Positions 51,817 to 60,084 of a stretch of 64,000 nucleotides of DNA are shown in pieces. Under the pieces are notes generated by a model, which ran no database searches, was not told the DNA's origin, and worked only from the letters and a program-made list of their open reading frames with translations. Both the position numbers and the translations under genes were made by a program. The DNA is from Acinetobacter sp. TR3 (GTDB lineage: Bacteria > Pseudomonadota > Gammaproteobacteria > Pseudomonadales > Moraxellaceae): NCBI RefSeq assembly GCF_027105055.1, contig NZ_CP114264.1, positions 1,736,001-1,800,000 on the forward strand. Reading direction: 5' to 3'. How positions within the stretch are numbered: position 1 is the first letter of the stretch; each line of letters begins with the position of its first letter.

Positions 51817-52275
51817 ATGAAACTTGCAGAAGCACTTTTACTTCGAAGCGATCAACAAAAAAAGCTCGCTTCATTAAAACAACGGATCAATGCCAATGTA
51901 TTGGTACAAGATGGTGATGAACCGAGTGAAGATCCAAATGAATTGATCAAACAAGTATTTGCTTTAACCCAAGAAAGCAATCAATTGATTTGTCGTATTC
52001 ATTTGACCAATGCGCAAGCAAACTTAGAGGATGGAAAAATTCTGCTGTCCCTATTAAGCTTGCGTGATAGTTATGCTGAACGACATAAGATTCTCGTTGA
52101 TGCGATTGCCAATACCCATCGTGAGCCTGATCGTTATAGCTCACGTGAGATCAAATGGCAGAAAGTCATCCCCGTTTCTAGCTTGCAAAAACAGGCGGAT
52201 GATATCAGTGCAAAATTGCGTGACTTAAATATCAAAATTCAAGCTGTCAATTGGCAGATTGATTTAGTTGAATAG
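51817..52275 (+). CDS. DIP1984-family coiled-coil protein
   Basis: A 152-residue protein of the DIP1984 (septicolysin) family: MKLAEALLLRSDQQKKLASL, then LKQRINANVLVQDGDEPSEDP, and a C-terminal WQKVIPVSSLQKQADDISAK helix. It is predicted to be helical with extended heptads. Function is unknown. AAAAGGTAAAA precedes it. It is positioned between rtcB and rtcA in the same direction, and such genes do occur beside rtcB in some bacteria as far as I recall. Confidence 0.78.
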   Translation: MKLAEALLLRSDQQKKLASLKQRINANVLVQDGDEPSEDPNELIKQVFALTQESNQLICRIHLTNAQANLEDGKILLSLLSLRDSYAERHKILVDAIANTHREPDRYSSREIKWQKVIPVSSLQKQADDISAKLRDLNIKIQAVNWQIDLVE

Positions 52276-52306
52276 ACAACAGATTTTGTGGATTTATTTC
52301 ACAATA

Positions 52307-52506
52307 CCAGTTTGAACATACTGGGCGAGTACAAGATCCCGCTTTACTCCGATCTGAGGGATTGAAAATAATTCAGGCGGCTATGGCAGCATGTGAGCCG
52401 TGCATCAATCTTCACTGATTAGGCTCAGCACCATGTACCTAGCAAACCTTTGCCAAAAGCAAAGTCACGCGTTACTTCGCATTACCATGTACTGACAGTA
52501 TGTTCA
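52307..52506 (+). ncRNA. structured RNA or leader upstream of rtcA
   Basis: TGAACATACTG (52313-52323) pairs perfectly over 173 nt with CAGTATGTTCA (52496-52506), and just inside AGTACA (52328-52333) pairs with TGTACT (52488-52493). Within are TGAGCC/GGCTCA (52394-52427, with inner ATCA/TGAT), CTTTGC-caaaa-GCAAAG (52448-52464) and AGATC/GATCT (52334-52355). CCAGT/ACTGG (52307-52324) is a local hairpin that competes with the outer stem. It ends 27 bp before the rtcA start. No open reading frame fits. It might be a separate Y-like RNA or a regulatory leader. Confidence 0.65.
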
Positions 52507-52533
52507 TTAAATTAGAAAACAAGGAAAATAGAC

Positions 52534-53583
52534 GTGAATAAAGCTTTGGCAAATATGCCAGCAACCATTCAAATTGATGGTTCACAAGGTGAAGGTGGCG
52601 GACAGATTTTAAGAACCACCCTTGCCCTTTCAATGATTACAGGTCAAGCGTTTGAACTAATTAATATTCGGGCTGGACGTAAAAAATCAGGTCTGATGCG
52701 TCAGCATTTGGTCTGTGTACAGGCATCTCAACAGATCAGCCAAGCTTATATTGAAGGTGCTGAACTACATAGCCAACGTTTGTACTTTGCGCCACAACAT
52801 GTACAAAGTGGAAAATACCAATTTCAAATCGGTTCGGCAGGAAGCACAACTCTCGTTTTGCAAACATTACTGCCTGCTTTACTATTACAAAATGAAGCCA
52901 GTGAACTCACCATCTCTGGTGGTACACATAATCCACTTGCGCCAACGGCGGATTTTATTGAGCATTGCTTTTTGCCTTGCCTAAAAAAGCTAGGAATTGG
53001 TGTCGATTTCACATTAAACAAAGCAGGTTTCTTTCCAATTGGCGCGGGAGAAATTCAAATCAAGATTCAGCCATGGCTACATCGAAACAAGTTAAATCTA
53101 TTAGATCGTGGCGCTTTACAAAGTACTGAGGCTTTTGCAGCGGTATTGAATCTTTCAGAAGAAGCGCAAATCGCAGAACGAGAATTAGCGACTTTAAATA
53201 AAAGATTAGCCCTCAATTCTCAGCAGCACTTTCATTTAAAGGGAATCAGCCAAGGCAATACCGTTTATGTCAAAGTTGAACATCAGCATCACACCCAACT
53301 GTTTACAGCCTTAGGTGAAATGCGTAAAAGTGCAGAACAAATTGCAAACAGTTTAGCTGAAGACGTCAAATATTATCTAAACTCAAAAGCAGCCGTTGAT
53401 GAGTATTTAGCAGATCAACTCTTGTTACCTTTAGCATTAGGTCAAGGCGGTCGTTTTACTGCTCAATGCATCAGTGAACATACTCGCACCCAAGCAGCGA
53501 TGATTGAAAAATTTATTGATTGTAATATTGAGTTTATCGAGTTGGATAAAACGCTATTTCAGGTCAATGTACACGTTAAATAA
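52534..53583 (+). CDS. rtcA: RNA 3'-terminal phosphate cyclase
   Basis: A 349-residue ATP-dependent enzyme that makes 2',3'-cyclic phosphate ends, a substrate form for RtcB. IDGSQGEGGGQILRTTLALS is the family start, IGSAGSTTLVLQTLLPALL is the central conserved block, and the adenylated His is in CISEHTRTQAAMIEKF. The GTG at 52534 has AAGGAAA 8 bp upstream; an ATG eight codons inside is less well placed. It follows the structured RNA and precedes kptA by 12 bp. Confidence 0.94.
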   Translation: MNKALANMPATIQIDGSQGEGGGQILRTTLALSMITGQAFELINIRAGRKKSGLMRQHLVCVQASQQISQAYIEGAELHSQRLYFAPQHVQSGKYQFQIGSAGSTTLVLQTLLPALLLQNEASELTISGGTHNPLAPTADFIEHCFLPCLKKLGIGVDFTLNKAGFFPIGAGEIQIKIQPWLHRNKLNLLDRGALQSTEAFAAVLNLSEEAQIAERELATLNKRLALNSQQHFHLKGISQGNTVYVKVEHQHHTQLFTALGEMRKSAEQIANSLAEDVKYYLNSKAAVDEYLADQLLLPLALGQGGRFTAQCISEHTRTQAAMIEKFIDCNIEFIELDKTLFQVNVHVK

Positions 53584-53595
53584 TGAAGATTAGAA

Positions 53596-54165
53596 ATGAA
53601 AACACATACACAAATCAGTAAATTTTTAAGTTTAATCCTAAGACATAAACCTGAGCAAATCGGGCTTCAACTCGATCAAGAGGGTTGGGCAAAGATTGAT
53701 GAACTCATTGAAGCAGCACAGCAACACAATACATTTTTGGATGATGAATTAATTAGAACGATTGTGGCGCAATGTGACAAGAAGCGCTTTCAAATTTCAG
53801 ACGATGGTTTAAATATTCGTGCAGTACAAGGTCATTCAACCCCTACAGTACAAAGAGAGATGATTGCACTAAAACCACCACAATATTTATATCATGGCAC
53901 AGCGAGTCGATTTATAGATTCAATTCAGACGCAAGGCCTAATTGCAGGACAGCGTCACTATGTGCATCTAAGTGAAAATAAAGAAACGGCACTCAATGTA
54001 GGTCAACGTTATGGAAAGCCCATTTTATTCCTGATCGACACGGTACAAATGTATAAAGACGGCTTTACGTTTCATCAAGCAGAAAATGGTGTATGGCTCA
54101 TAACACATGTACCAACTCAATATTTATCACTGATTGATCAGACCAAGACAGGATCATTGGTCTGA
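53596..54165 (+). CDS. kptA: RNA 2'-phosphotransferase (Tpt1/KptA)
   Basis: A 189-residue NAD-dependent enzyme that removes an internal 2'-phosphate from RNA. The catalytic Arg-His pair is in SLILRHKPEQIGL; LYHGTASRFIDSIQTQGLIA is the NAD-binding region, and RHYVHLSENKETALNVGQRYG follows. Its normal length is kept. In rtc operons this gene is not universal; here it is the last gene, 12 bp behind rtcA. The last codons form a perfect 11-bp hairpin (54136-54146 with 54157-54167), without a T-run. Confidence 0.93.
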   Translation: MKTHTQISKFLSLILRHKPEQIGLQLDQEGWAKIDELIEAAQQHNTFLDDELIRTIVAQCDKKRFQISDDGLNIRAVQGHSTPTVQREMIALKPPQYLYHGTASRFIDSIQTQGLIAGQRHYVHLSENKETALNVGQRYGKPILFLIDTVQMYKDGFTFHQAENGVWLITHVPTQYLSLIDQTKTGSLV

Positions 54166-54181
54166 TCTCAGGATTAATTCG

Positions 54182-55642
54182 TTATTTCACACTTTCCAAT
54201 GCAGTCACCAGTAACTTCCAGCATTTATCTACAGTATCTACTTTAACTCGCTCACCTGGTGCATGCGCCCCTTGAATATCAGGGCCAAACGACACCATCT
54301 GCAAATCAGGATAATGTTCCGCAATAATGCCACACTCCAAACCTGCATGAATGACTTTTAGATTGGGTTCAATCTCAAATGCAGATTGATAAGCCTGTTG
54401 CAAACATTTCAATGCAGCCGAATCGGGATTTGGTGTCCAGCCCGACACTAACGGCGTTAATTCGGATTGAATCTCAAAACTGGCAAAGTGCTGTTGAATA
54501 TTCTGTGCAAAGGCTAACGCCTGCTGATTTACCATCGAACGAACCATGATCAAGGTTTTTGCTTCTTCTTTAGTGAGTTTGACTACACCAATATTATTCG
54601 AGGTTTCAACCACATCGGGTAAAGTACTACTCCATTGTGCAATACCATAAGGACATGTTGTCAATGCTTTTAACCAAGCTTGTTGTTGATGCAGCGCAAC
54701 CACTTCATTAATCTGGTTGGCATTTTGCTGTACGCTGATCTGTAGCTGGTCATCAATACCTTGCAGTTTCTGCTGCCATTCAGCTTGTATTGCTGCAACT
54801 GCTTGTTCTAAGTCAGCCAGTTGTTCAGTTTCAATTGCAATCGTCGCCACTGCTTCACGCGGGATAGCATTACGCGCTGTTCCACCGACAAATTCAACCA
54901 GTCGACCATTGGATTGTGTCAAATAATCATTGAGGAAATTAGCTAGAATGACATTGGCATTGCCACGACCTAAATGAATATCAACACCTGAATGACCACC
55001 TTTCAAGCCTGATACCTGTAAATCTACAAAGATTAAATCACTTGGTGCTATTTCATATTCAAGTGACTGTCCCACTTCTAGGTCAATACTGCCTGCACAG
55101 CCAAGATACAGCTCACCCCATTCTTCGGTATCAATATTGAAAAGCCACTGTCCAGTTAACACGCCTGACTCGAGCAAACGAGCACCACTCATTCCTGCTT
55201 CTTCATCAATGGTTAGCAGAACTTCGATCGGCCCATGCTCGATATCACTGGATTCTAATACCGCCAGTGCAAGTGCAACGCCAATCCCATTATCTGCACC
55301 CAAGGTGGTATTTTCAGCAATCAACCAGCCGTCTTTTAAGACTGGTTGAATTGGGTCTTTAAAAAAATCATGCTGGGTACCACGATTGGCTTGTGTCACC
55401 ATATCCAGATGACCTTGCAAAATCACACCTGCGACTTGTTCTTTACCCTTAGTTGCCGCTTTTCGAATAATTAGGTTACCAATCTCATCGACATAGGTTT
55501 CCAAATTGCGCTGTTCTGCCCAATCTTTTAAATGCTGTCTTAACCGTTGTTCATGTTTAGATGGTCGAGGAATTGTACATAAGGTCTCAAAATGCCACCA
55601 AACTACTTGTGGAGATAATTTAGAAAAATCGACCTGTATCAT
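54182..55642 (-). CDS. pepD: aminoacyl-histidine dipeptidase
   Basis: A 486-residue M20 metallopeptidase that cleaves Xaa-His and other dipeptides. LQGHLDMVTQ, TLGADNGIGVALALAVLE, TIDEEAGMSGAR and the late GPDIQGAHAPGERV carry the zinc ligands and catalytic glutamate, and the length equals E. coli PepD. It is convergent with kptA with a 16-bp gap. Cytosolic; the role is peptide use. Confidence 0.93.
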   Translation of the reverse strand: MIQVDFSKLSPQVVWWHFETLCTIPRPSKHEQRLRQHLKDWAEQRNLETYVDEIGNLIIRKAATKGKEQVAGVILQGHLDMVTQANRGTQHDFFKDPIQPVLKDGWLIAENTTLGADNGIGVALALAVLESSDIEHGPIEVLLTIDEEAGMSGARLLESGVLTGQWLFNIDTEEWGELYLGCAGSIDLEVGQSLEYEIAPSDLIFVDLQVSGLKGGHSGVDIHLGRGNANVILANFLNDYLTQSNGRLVEFVGGTARNAIPREAVATIAIETEQLADLEQAVAAIQAEWQQKLQGIDDQLQISVQQNANQINEVVALHQQQAWLKALTTCPYGIAQWSSTLPDVVETSNNIGVVKLTKEEAKTLIMVRSMVNQQALAFAQNIQQHFASFEIQSELTPLVSGWTPNPDSAALKCLQQAYQSAFEIEPNLKVIHAGLECGIIAEHYPDLQMVSFGPDIQGAHAPGERVKVDTVDKCWKLLVTALESVK

Positions 55643-55742
55643 GTACCAATACTCTCAAATAAGGTGTTTAAACAAATATACACCATACGCCTAAATGGCG
55701 ATGCTTAAATCACTTTATTTAAGATTTATTGGCTAAATCGTC

Positions 55743-56126
55743 TTAGCTTTTCCATACAAATTGAGAAAAGCTATGCTCTGCTTTTAAGCTATTTTCTACG
55801 GCTTGAGCCAACTGTCGGATAATACTTTGCGTTTCTATTCGTTCAAACCAAGCTTGTTCTTGCTGTGGATTGGCAGAGATTTCACAGAGAATATGACCTT
55901 CTGTTTCTTGTTGAGAGCATAAGATTGACAGAGGTAGTTGATGATTATCGATGCGTACTTCAATTTTTTCATGCTCATGACGAATATGTTCTGCATCAAA
56001 ACCATAATGTTCTAATTGTTTATAGAGTAGCGCTGCAACATATTCTTGCGTGATATAGCATTCATTTGGTGGATGATCAATTACCCCATGTTTAGGGCAA
56101 TCTGCTATAAATTGCAATGTTTTCAT
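55743..56126 (-). CDS. hypothetical protein
   Basis: A 127-residue soluble protein beginning MKTLQFIADCPKHGVIDHPP, with the central EHYGFDAEHIRHEHEKIEVR. I do not recognise a domain. The start is an ATG at 56126 with GAGGGAAT upstream, which supports expression. The region 56127-56360 upstream is AT-rich without another gene. Confidence 0.6.
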   Translation of the reverse strand: MKTLQFIADCPKHGVIDHPPNECYITQEYVAALLYKQLEHYGFDAEHIRHEHEKIEVRIDNHQLPLSILCSQQETEGHILCEISANPQQEQAWFERIETQSIIRQLAQAVENSLKAEHSFSQFVWKS

Positions 56127-56360
56127 GGTATTCCCTCTATTTTTATGTTTTTAGCTGGATCGCAGCATAAAACCGACTCGTACGGTAAGAATGATTATAT
56201 ATACAATTGTCTTTAATTGATTAGCCGATTGTCTTACTTATTTTACTAAATTGATAAATTTAGACCTAATTAGATATGTACATGGCCAAACTCATCATTT
56301 TCATTATTTATAAGTTTTATATTTGCACCTAACAACTTATTTTTATGTATAAACAAATAA

Positions 56361-56397
56361 AAAATGCAGCATTTAGCTATTCTAAATACTGCATTTT
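56361..56397. terminator. terminator of tyrA-aroA
   Basis: AAAATGCAGCATTTAG (56361-56376) pairs with CTAAATACTGCATTTT (56382-56397) with one mismatch and a 5-nt loop. On the minus strand it follows the aroA stop by about 10 bp and is followed by T-rich sequence. Confidence 0.8.
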
Positions 56398-56406
56398 TCG
56401 ATTCGT

Positions 56407-58656
56407 TTACTGATTTACGACTTGTAAATCTAAACCTGCTGAGTTTGCTAGCTCAGTAAAAGTTGGAAAACTAGTTGCGACAGTTTCTGTACCATGAATG
56501 GTAATTTCACCGGAAGTACGCAAACCTGCGATACTAAAACTCATGGCAATACGATGGTCATGGTGAGATTCAATTTCCCCGCCAGCAAAGATTGCCGACC
56601 AGTCACCTGACTTGCCTTTACCTTCAATGATAATACCATCTTCGGTTGGGGTACAGTCGATGCCCATGATTTTCAAGCCATCAGCCATGACTTGAATACG
56701 GTCAGACTCTTTGACACGCAGCTCAGCCGCACCCGTTAATACCGTTTGACCTTCTGCACATGCAGCCGCAATAAATAATGCTGGGAATTCATCAATTGCT
56801 AACGGTACTTGATCTTCAGGCATATGAATGCCCTTCAATGTTCTTGAACCTTTGATATGAATATCTGCAATCGGTTCACCGCCTGCAATACGTTCATTCT
56901 CAACCGTCAGATCAGCGCCCATTTGCTTGAGAATTTCGATCACGCCTGTACGGGTTGGGTTGATGCCCACTGCTTCAAGGACAACATCTGCACCTTCTGT
57001 AATAGCCGCACCCACCATAAAGAATGCAGCAGATGAAATATCCGAAGGCACTTGAATATCTGTACCAACTAATTTACCACCACCCACAAGTGAGATTTTA
57101 TTTCCTTCAGTTTTCACATCATAACCGAAAGCACGCAGCATACGTTCAGTGTGATCACGGGTCGGTTCAGGTTCCGTCACTGAAGTTTCACCAGCAGCCC
57201 ATAAGCCTGCCAATAAAATGCCTGATTTCACTTGAGCAGAAGCCATCGGTAAATCGTATTGAATCCCTTTAAGGGCTTGACTACCCGTGATACTCACTGG
57301 GGGCGTACCTTTCTCACCTGTGGTTTGGATTTGTGCACCCATTTCACGAAGTGGCTTAGCAATACGCTCCATTGGACGTTTCGACAATGACGCATCACCC
57401 GTCATCACTGAATCAAATTTTTGTGCAGACAACATACCTGATAGCAAACGCATACTAGTACCAGAGTTACCCATATACAAGGCGCTCGCTGGTGCTTTTA
57501 AGCCTTGCATACCCACGCCATGAATCGTGACTTCACCATTCTTAGGCCCTTCGATGCTCACACCCATATCACGGAAAGCCTGTAAAGTTGCGAGTGCATC
57601 TTCACCTTCCAAAAAGCCTGTCACATGGGTTGTGCCTTCTGCAATCGCACCAAACATGATTGAGCGATGTGACACAGACTTATCACCTGGTACGGTGAAT
57701 TTACCTGTAAATGTTTTCTTTCCGGGCAAAATGGTAAATTGCTGTGTCACCTTGTTTTTCTCCATCAAAGGTTTTTTGGCTAACATATGATTAAAATGTT
57801 GGCGTGCGGCTTGCGCGTGTCCAAGTAGACCCATCAATGCTTGCGAGTCTTCCTGTTCAATCAATTTCTTTAAAACTGACAATTGCTGTTCAAAGCCATC
57901 AACAGCGTTCAGAATTGCAGTTTTATTGGCAAAGAAAATATCATGCCACATCTGTGGATCACTGGCTGCAATACGCGAGAAGTCACGAAAACCGCCCGCA
58001 GCATAACGGAAAATATCTAAATTATCTTCACGATTTGCCAGTTGCTCAACTAAATTAAATGCCATCAAATGTGGTAAATGACTGGTATGGGCAAGCACTT
58101 CATCATGCTTGGTGACATCCATACAAATCACTTCTGCTTTCGCCGCTGACCAAAGCTGAATCAACTTTGCAACCGCCCAATCCGCACTACTTGGAAGTGG
58201 TGTCAAAATCACTTTATGATTGGCAAATAAATCAACTTTACCCGCATGTACACCAGTATGTTCTGCACCAGCAATCGGATGACCGGGTACAAAACCGATT
58301 GGTAAATTTTCACCAAATACTGCTTTTGCAGCTGCAACCACATTGCCTTTGGTACTGCCCACATCGGTAATAATGACATTGTCTGCAAGATAAGGCTTGA
58401 TCTGTTCAAGCACTTTTTGCGTTGCACGAACAGGTAAGGCTAAAACAATTAAATCAGCATCCTGAACTGCTTCTTCTGGCGTTGCATAACCGTGTTGAAT
58501 AAGACCGAGTGCCTTGGCATCTTCTAATGTTTTTTTTGAGCGTGTTGAAGCCACAATTTGAGATGCAAGTTGTTCTACCACAATCACACGGGCAAGACTC
58601 GACCCAATCAGCCCAAGCCCAATAAATGCAACTTTCTTAAATAATGGTTGAGACAT
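56407..58656 (-). CDS. tyrA-aroA: prephenate dehydrogenase - EPSP synthase fusion
   Basis: A 749-residue fusion. The first 300 residues are prephenate/cyclohexadienyl dehydrogenase (VAFIGLGLIGSSLARVI NAD motif, VPGHPIAGAEHTG). From about residue 320 a complete EPSP synthase begins, with PGDKSVSHRSIMFGAIA, LYMGNSGTSMRLLSG, EPTRDHTERMLRAFG and DEFPALFIAAAC. It joins a shikimate-pathway step with tyrosine synthesis and is known from this bacterial group. I chose the ATG at 58656 (MSQPLFKK); the longer open frame upstream is only a translated palindromic repeat. pheA lies upstream in the same direction. Confidence 0.94.
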   Translation of the reverse strand: MSQPLFKKVAFIGLGLIGSSLARVIVVEQLASQIVASTRSKKTLEDAKALGLIQHGYATPEEAVQDADLIVLALPVRATQKVLEQIKPYLADNVIITDVGSTKGNVVAAAKAVFGENLPIGFVPGHPIAGAEHTGVHAGKVDLFANHKVILTPLPSSADWAVAKLIQLWSAAKAEVICMDVTKHDEVLAHTSHLPHLMAFNLVEQLANREDNLDIFRYAAGGFRDFSRIAASDPQMWHDIFFANKTAILNAVDGFEQQLSVLKKLIEQEDSQALMGLLGHAQAARQHFNHMLAKKPLMEKNKVTQQFTILPGKKTFTGKFTVPGDKSVSHRSIMFGAIAEGTTHVTGFLEGEDALATLQAFRDMGVSIEGPKNGEVTIHGVGMQGLKAPASALYMGNSGTSMRLLSGMLSAQKFDSVMTGDASLSKRPMERIAKPLREMGAQIQTTGEKGTPPVSITGSQALKGIQYDLPMASAQVKSGILLAGLWAAGETSVTEPEPTRDHTERMLRAFGYDVKTEGNKISLVGGGKLVGTDIQVPSDISSAAFFMVGAAITEGADVVLEAVGINPTRTGVIEILKQMGADLTVENERIAGGEPIADIHIKGSRTLKGIHMPEDQVPLAIDEFPALFIAAACAEGQTVLTGAAELRVKESDRIQVMADGLKIMGIDCTPTEDGIIIEGKGKSGDWSAIFAGGEIESHHDHRIAMSFSIAGLRTSGEITIHGTETVATSFPTFTELANSAGLDLQVVNQ

Positions 58657-58680
58657 AAAACATATTTGCCTATGTAAAAA

Positions 58681-58760
58681 TCTCCCCTGAGAAGCACCCC
58701 GCTTCGTAAGCTCTTTAAAAAGAGGGGAAACTCCTCCCTTTTTAAAGGGAGGCTGGGAGG
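58681..58760. repeat. clustered palindromic intergenic repeat
   Basis: Several hairpins are packed together: GAAGC-acccc-GCTTC (58691-58705), CTCTTT-aa-AAAGAG (58711-58724), CCTCCCTTT/AAAGGGAGG (58733-58752), and the outer TCCCCT (58683-58688) with AGGGGA (58723-58728). It fills the space between pheA and the tyrA-aroA gene and resembles dispersed palindromic elements. No second copy was seen in this window. It may regulate mRNA stability or end transcription between the two genes. Confidence 0.75.
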
Positions 58761-58783
58761 GATTCAAAATACAATAAATAGAC

Positions 58784-59893
58784 CTATAAAACAGCGATTG
58801 GATATGAGCCGAGGACACGTAACTCTTTCACCATTGGACGGATTTCTTCCAATGCCGCCGCAACATTTTCCTGACCGATATGTCCTTCTAAATCGATAAA
58901 GAACACATAAGCCCATTTTTCAGGTAAGGCTGGACGTGTTTCAATACTGGTCAAACTGATTTTATGCTTGGCAAATGGCGCAAGAATCTCCAACAAAGCA
59001 CCTGCACGGTCATGGGCAGAGATCAACAGAGAGGTTTTATCATTACCACTTTGAGGAATCTTCTCACGACCAATCACAAGGAAACGAGTGGTATTTTCAG
59101 GATTATCTTCGATATTGCTGTGTAAAATCTCAAGATTGTACATGCTTGCTGCAATATCAGATGCAATCGCAGCAGAATGCCATTCATTACGAATACGGCG
59201 CGCCGCTTCTGCATTTGAATTCAACGCGACACGCTCAACCCCTGGATAATGAGCATCTAACCATTTACGGCATTGTGCCAAGGTTTGCTGATGTGCATAA
59301 ATCTGCTTAATGCTGTCTTTACGTGTATTTTCAGATACAAGGAATTGATGATGAATACGCAGTTCAACTTCACCAATCACATTCACTGTCGATGATTTAA
59401 AGCAATCGAGGGTATGGTTCACAATCCCTTCTGATGAATTCTCTACGGGAACGACACCATAATGTGCGCTGCCTGCTTCAACTTCACGGAACACTTCATC
59501 AATAGTTGGCAATGGACGTACAACGGCATCTTTACCAAAATGCTTTAACACAGCTGAATGGGTATAAGTGCCTTCAGGTCCGAGGAATGCAATGCTTTGT
59601 GGTGCTTCAAGTGCCAAACATGCTGACATAATCTCACGAAATAAACGTGCCATGGTTGCATCAGATAAAGGACCTTGATTGCGCTCCATGACTTTACGCA
59701 ATACTTGAGCTTCGCGTTCAGGGCGATAAAATAATGGATTGTCTTCAGCTGCAAACTTAGCCTTCGCTACAGCTTCAGCTAAAGAAGCTCGACGGTTTAA
59801 TAATTCTTGAATTTGTTGATCAACACTATCAATATCATCGCGAATTTGTTCTAAATTAAGTGAAGTCGATGTGTTTTGTCCATCGTTTACCAT
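58784..59893 (-). CDS. pheA: chorismate mutase / prephenate dehydratase
   Basis: A 369-residue bifunctional enzyme for phenylalanine synthesis. An AroQ chorismate mutase (IRDDIDSVDQQIQELLNRRA, about residues 17-100) is followed by the prephenate dehydratase (IAFLGPEGTYTHSAV, VPVENSSEGIVNHTLD) and an ACT domain with the GALLEILAPFAKH and LTSIETRPA binding motifs, which gives feedback by phenylalanine. The ATG at 59893 (MVNDGQNT) was chosen; eight in-frame codons upstream seem spurious. No attenuator-type leader peptide was seen upstream. Confidence 0.95.
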   Translation of the reverse strand: MVNDGQNTSTSLNLEQIRDDIDSVDQQIQELLNRRASLAEAVAKAKFAAEDNPLFYRPEREAQVLRKVMERNQGPLSDATMARLFREIMSACLALEAPQSIAFLGPEGTYTHSAVLKHFGKDAVVRPLPTIDEVFREVEAGSAHYGVVPVENSSEGIVNHTLDCFKSSTVNVIGEVELRIHHQFLVSENTRKDSIKQIYAHQQTLAQCRKWLDAHYPGVERVALNSNAEAARRIRNEWHSAAIASDIAASMYNLEILHSNIEDNPENTTRFLVIGREKIPQSGNDKTSLLISAHDRAGALLEILAPFAKHKISLTSIETRPALPEKWAYVFFIDLEGHIGQENVAAALEEIRPMVKELRVLGSYPIAVL

Positions 59894-60029
59894 TGAATGC
59901 AGCCTCAGCAAAATCATCTATAAGAATGGATTACAATTCATCTGTGAATTGATTATCCGAGCTAGTATAACAACACTTTAAGCTATTAAACACGCTGAGT
60001 TTTAACTCTTTTTATTACCAAACTTTATT

Positions 60030-60048
60030 GATAATGATTTTCATTATA
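60030..60048. promoter_or_regulatory. Fur box upstream of the IroE-like esterase
   Basis: GATAATGATTTTCATTATA matches 16 of 19 positions of the Fur consensus GATAATGATAATCATTATC. It lies 37 bp before the esterase start, a position at which Fur would repress under iron sufficiency. Confidence 0.82.
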
Positions 60049-60084
60049 TATTGCTAATAAAATTTTAATGCTTCCGAATAAATC

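Noticed and set aside
54136..54167. Terminator at the end of kptA
   Set aside because: The 11-bp hairpin is real but has no T-run on either strand, so I do not call it an intrinsic terminator.
58657..58818. Extended N-terminus of TyrA-AroA
   Set aside because: These 54 codons are a translated palindromic repeat; the ATG at 58656 starts directly at the NAD-binding region.
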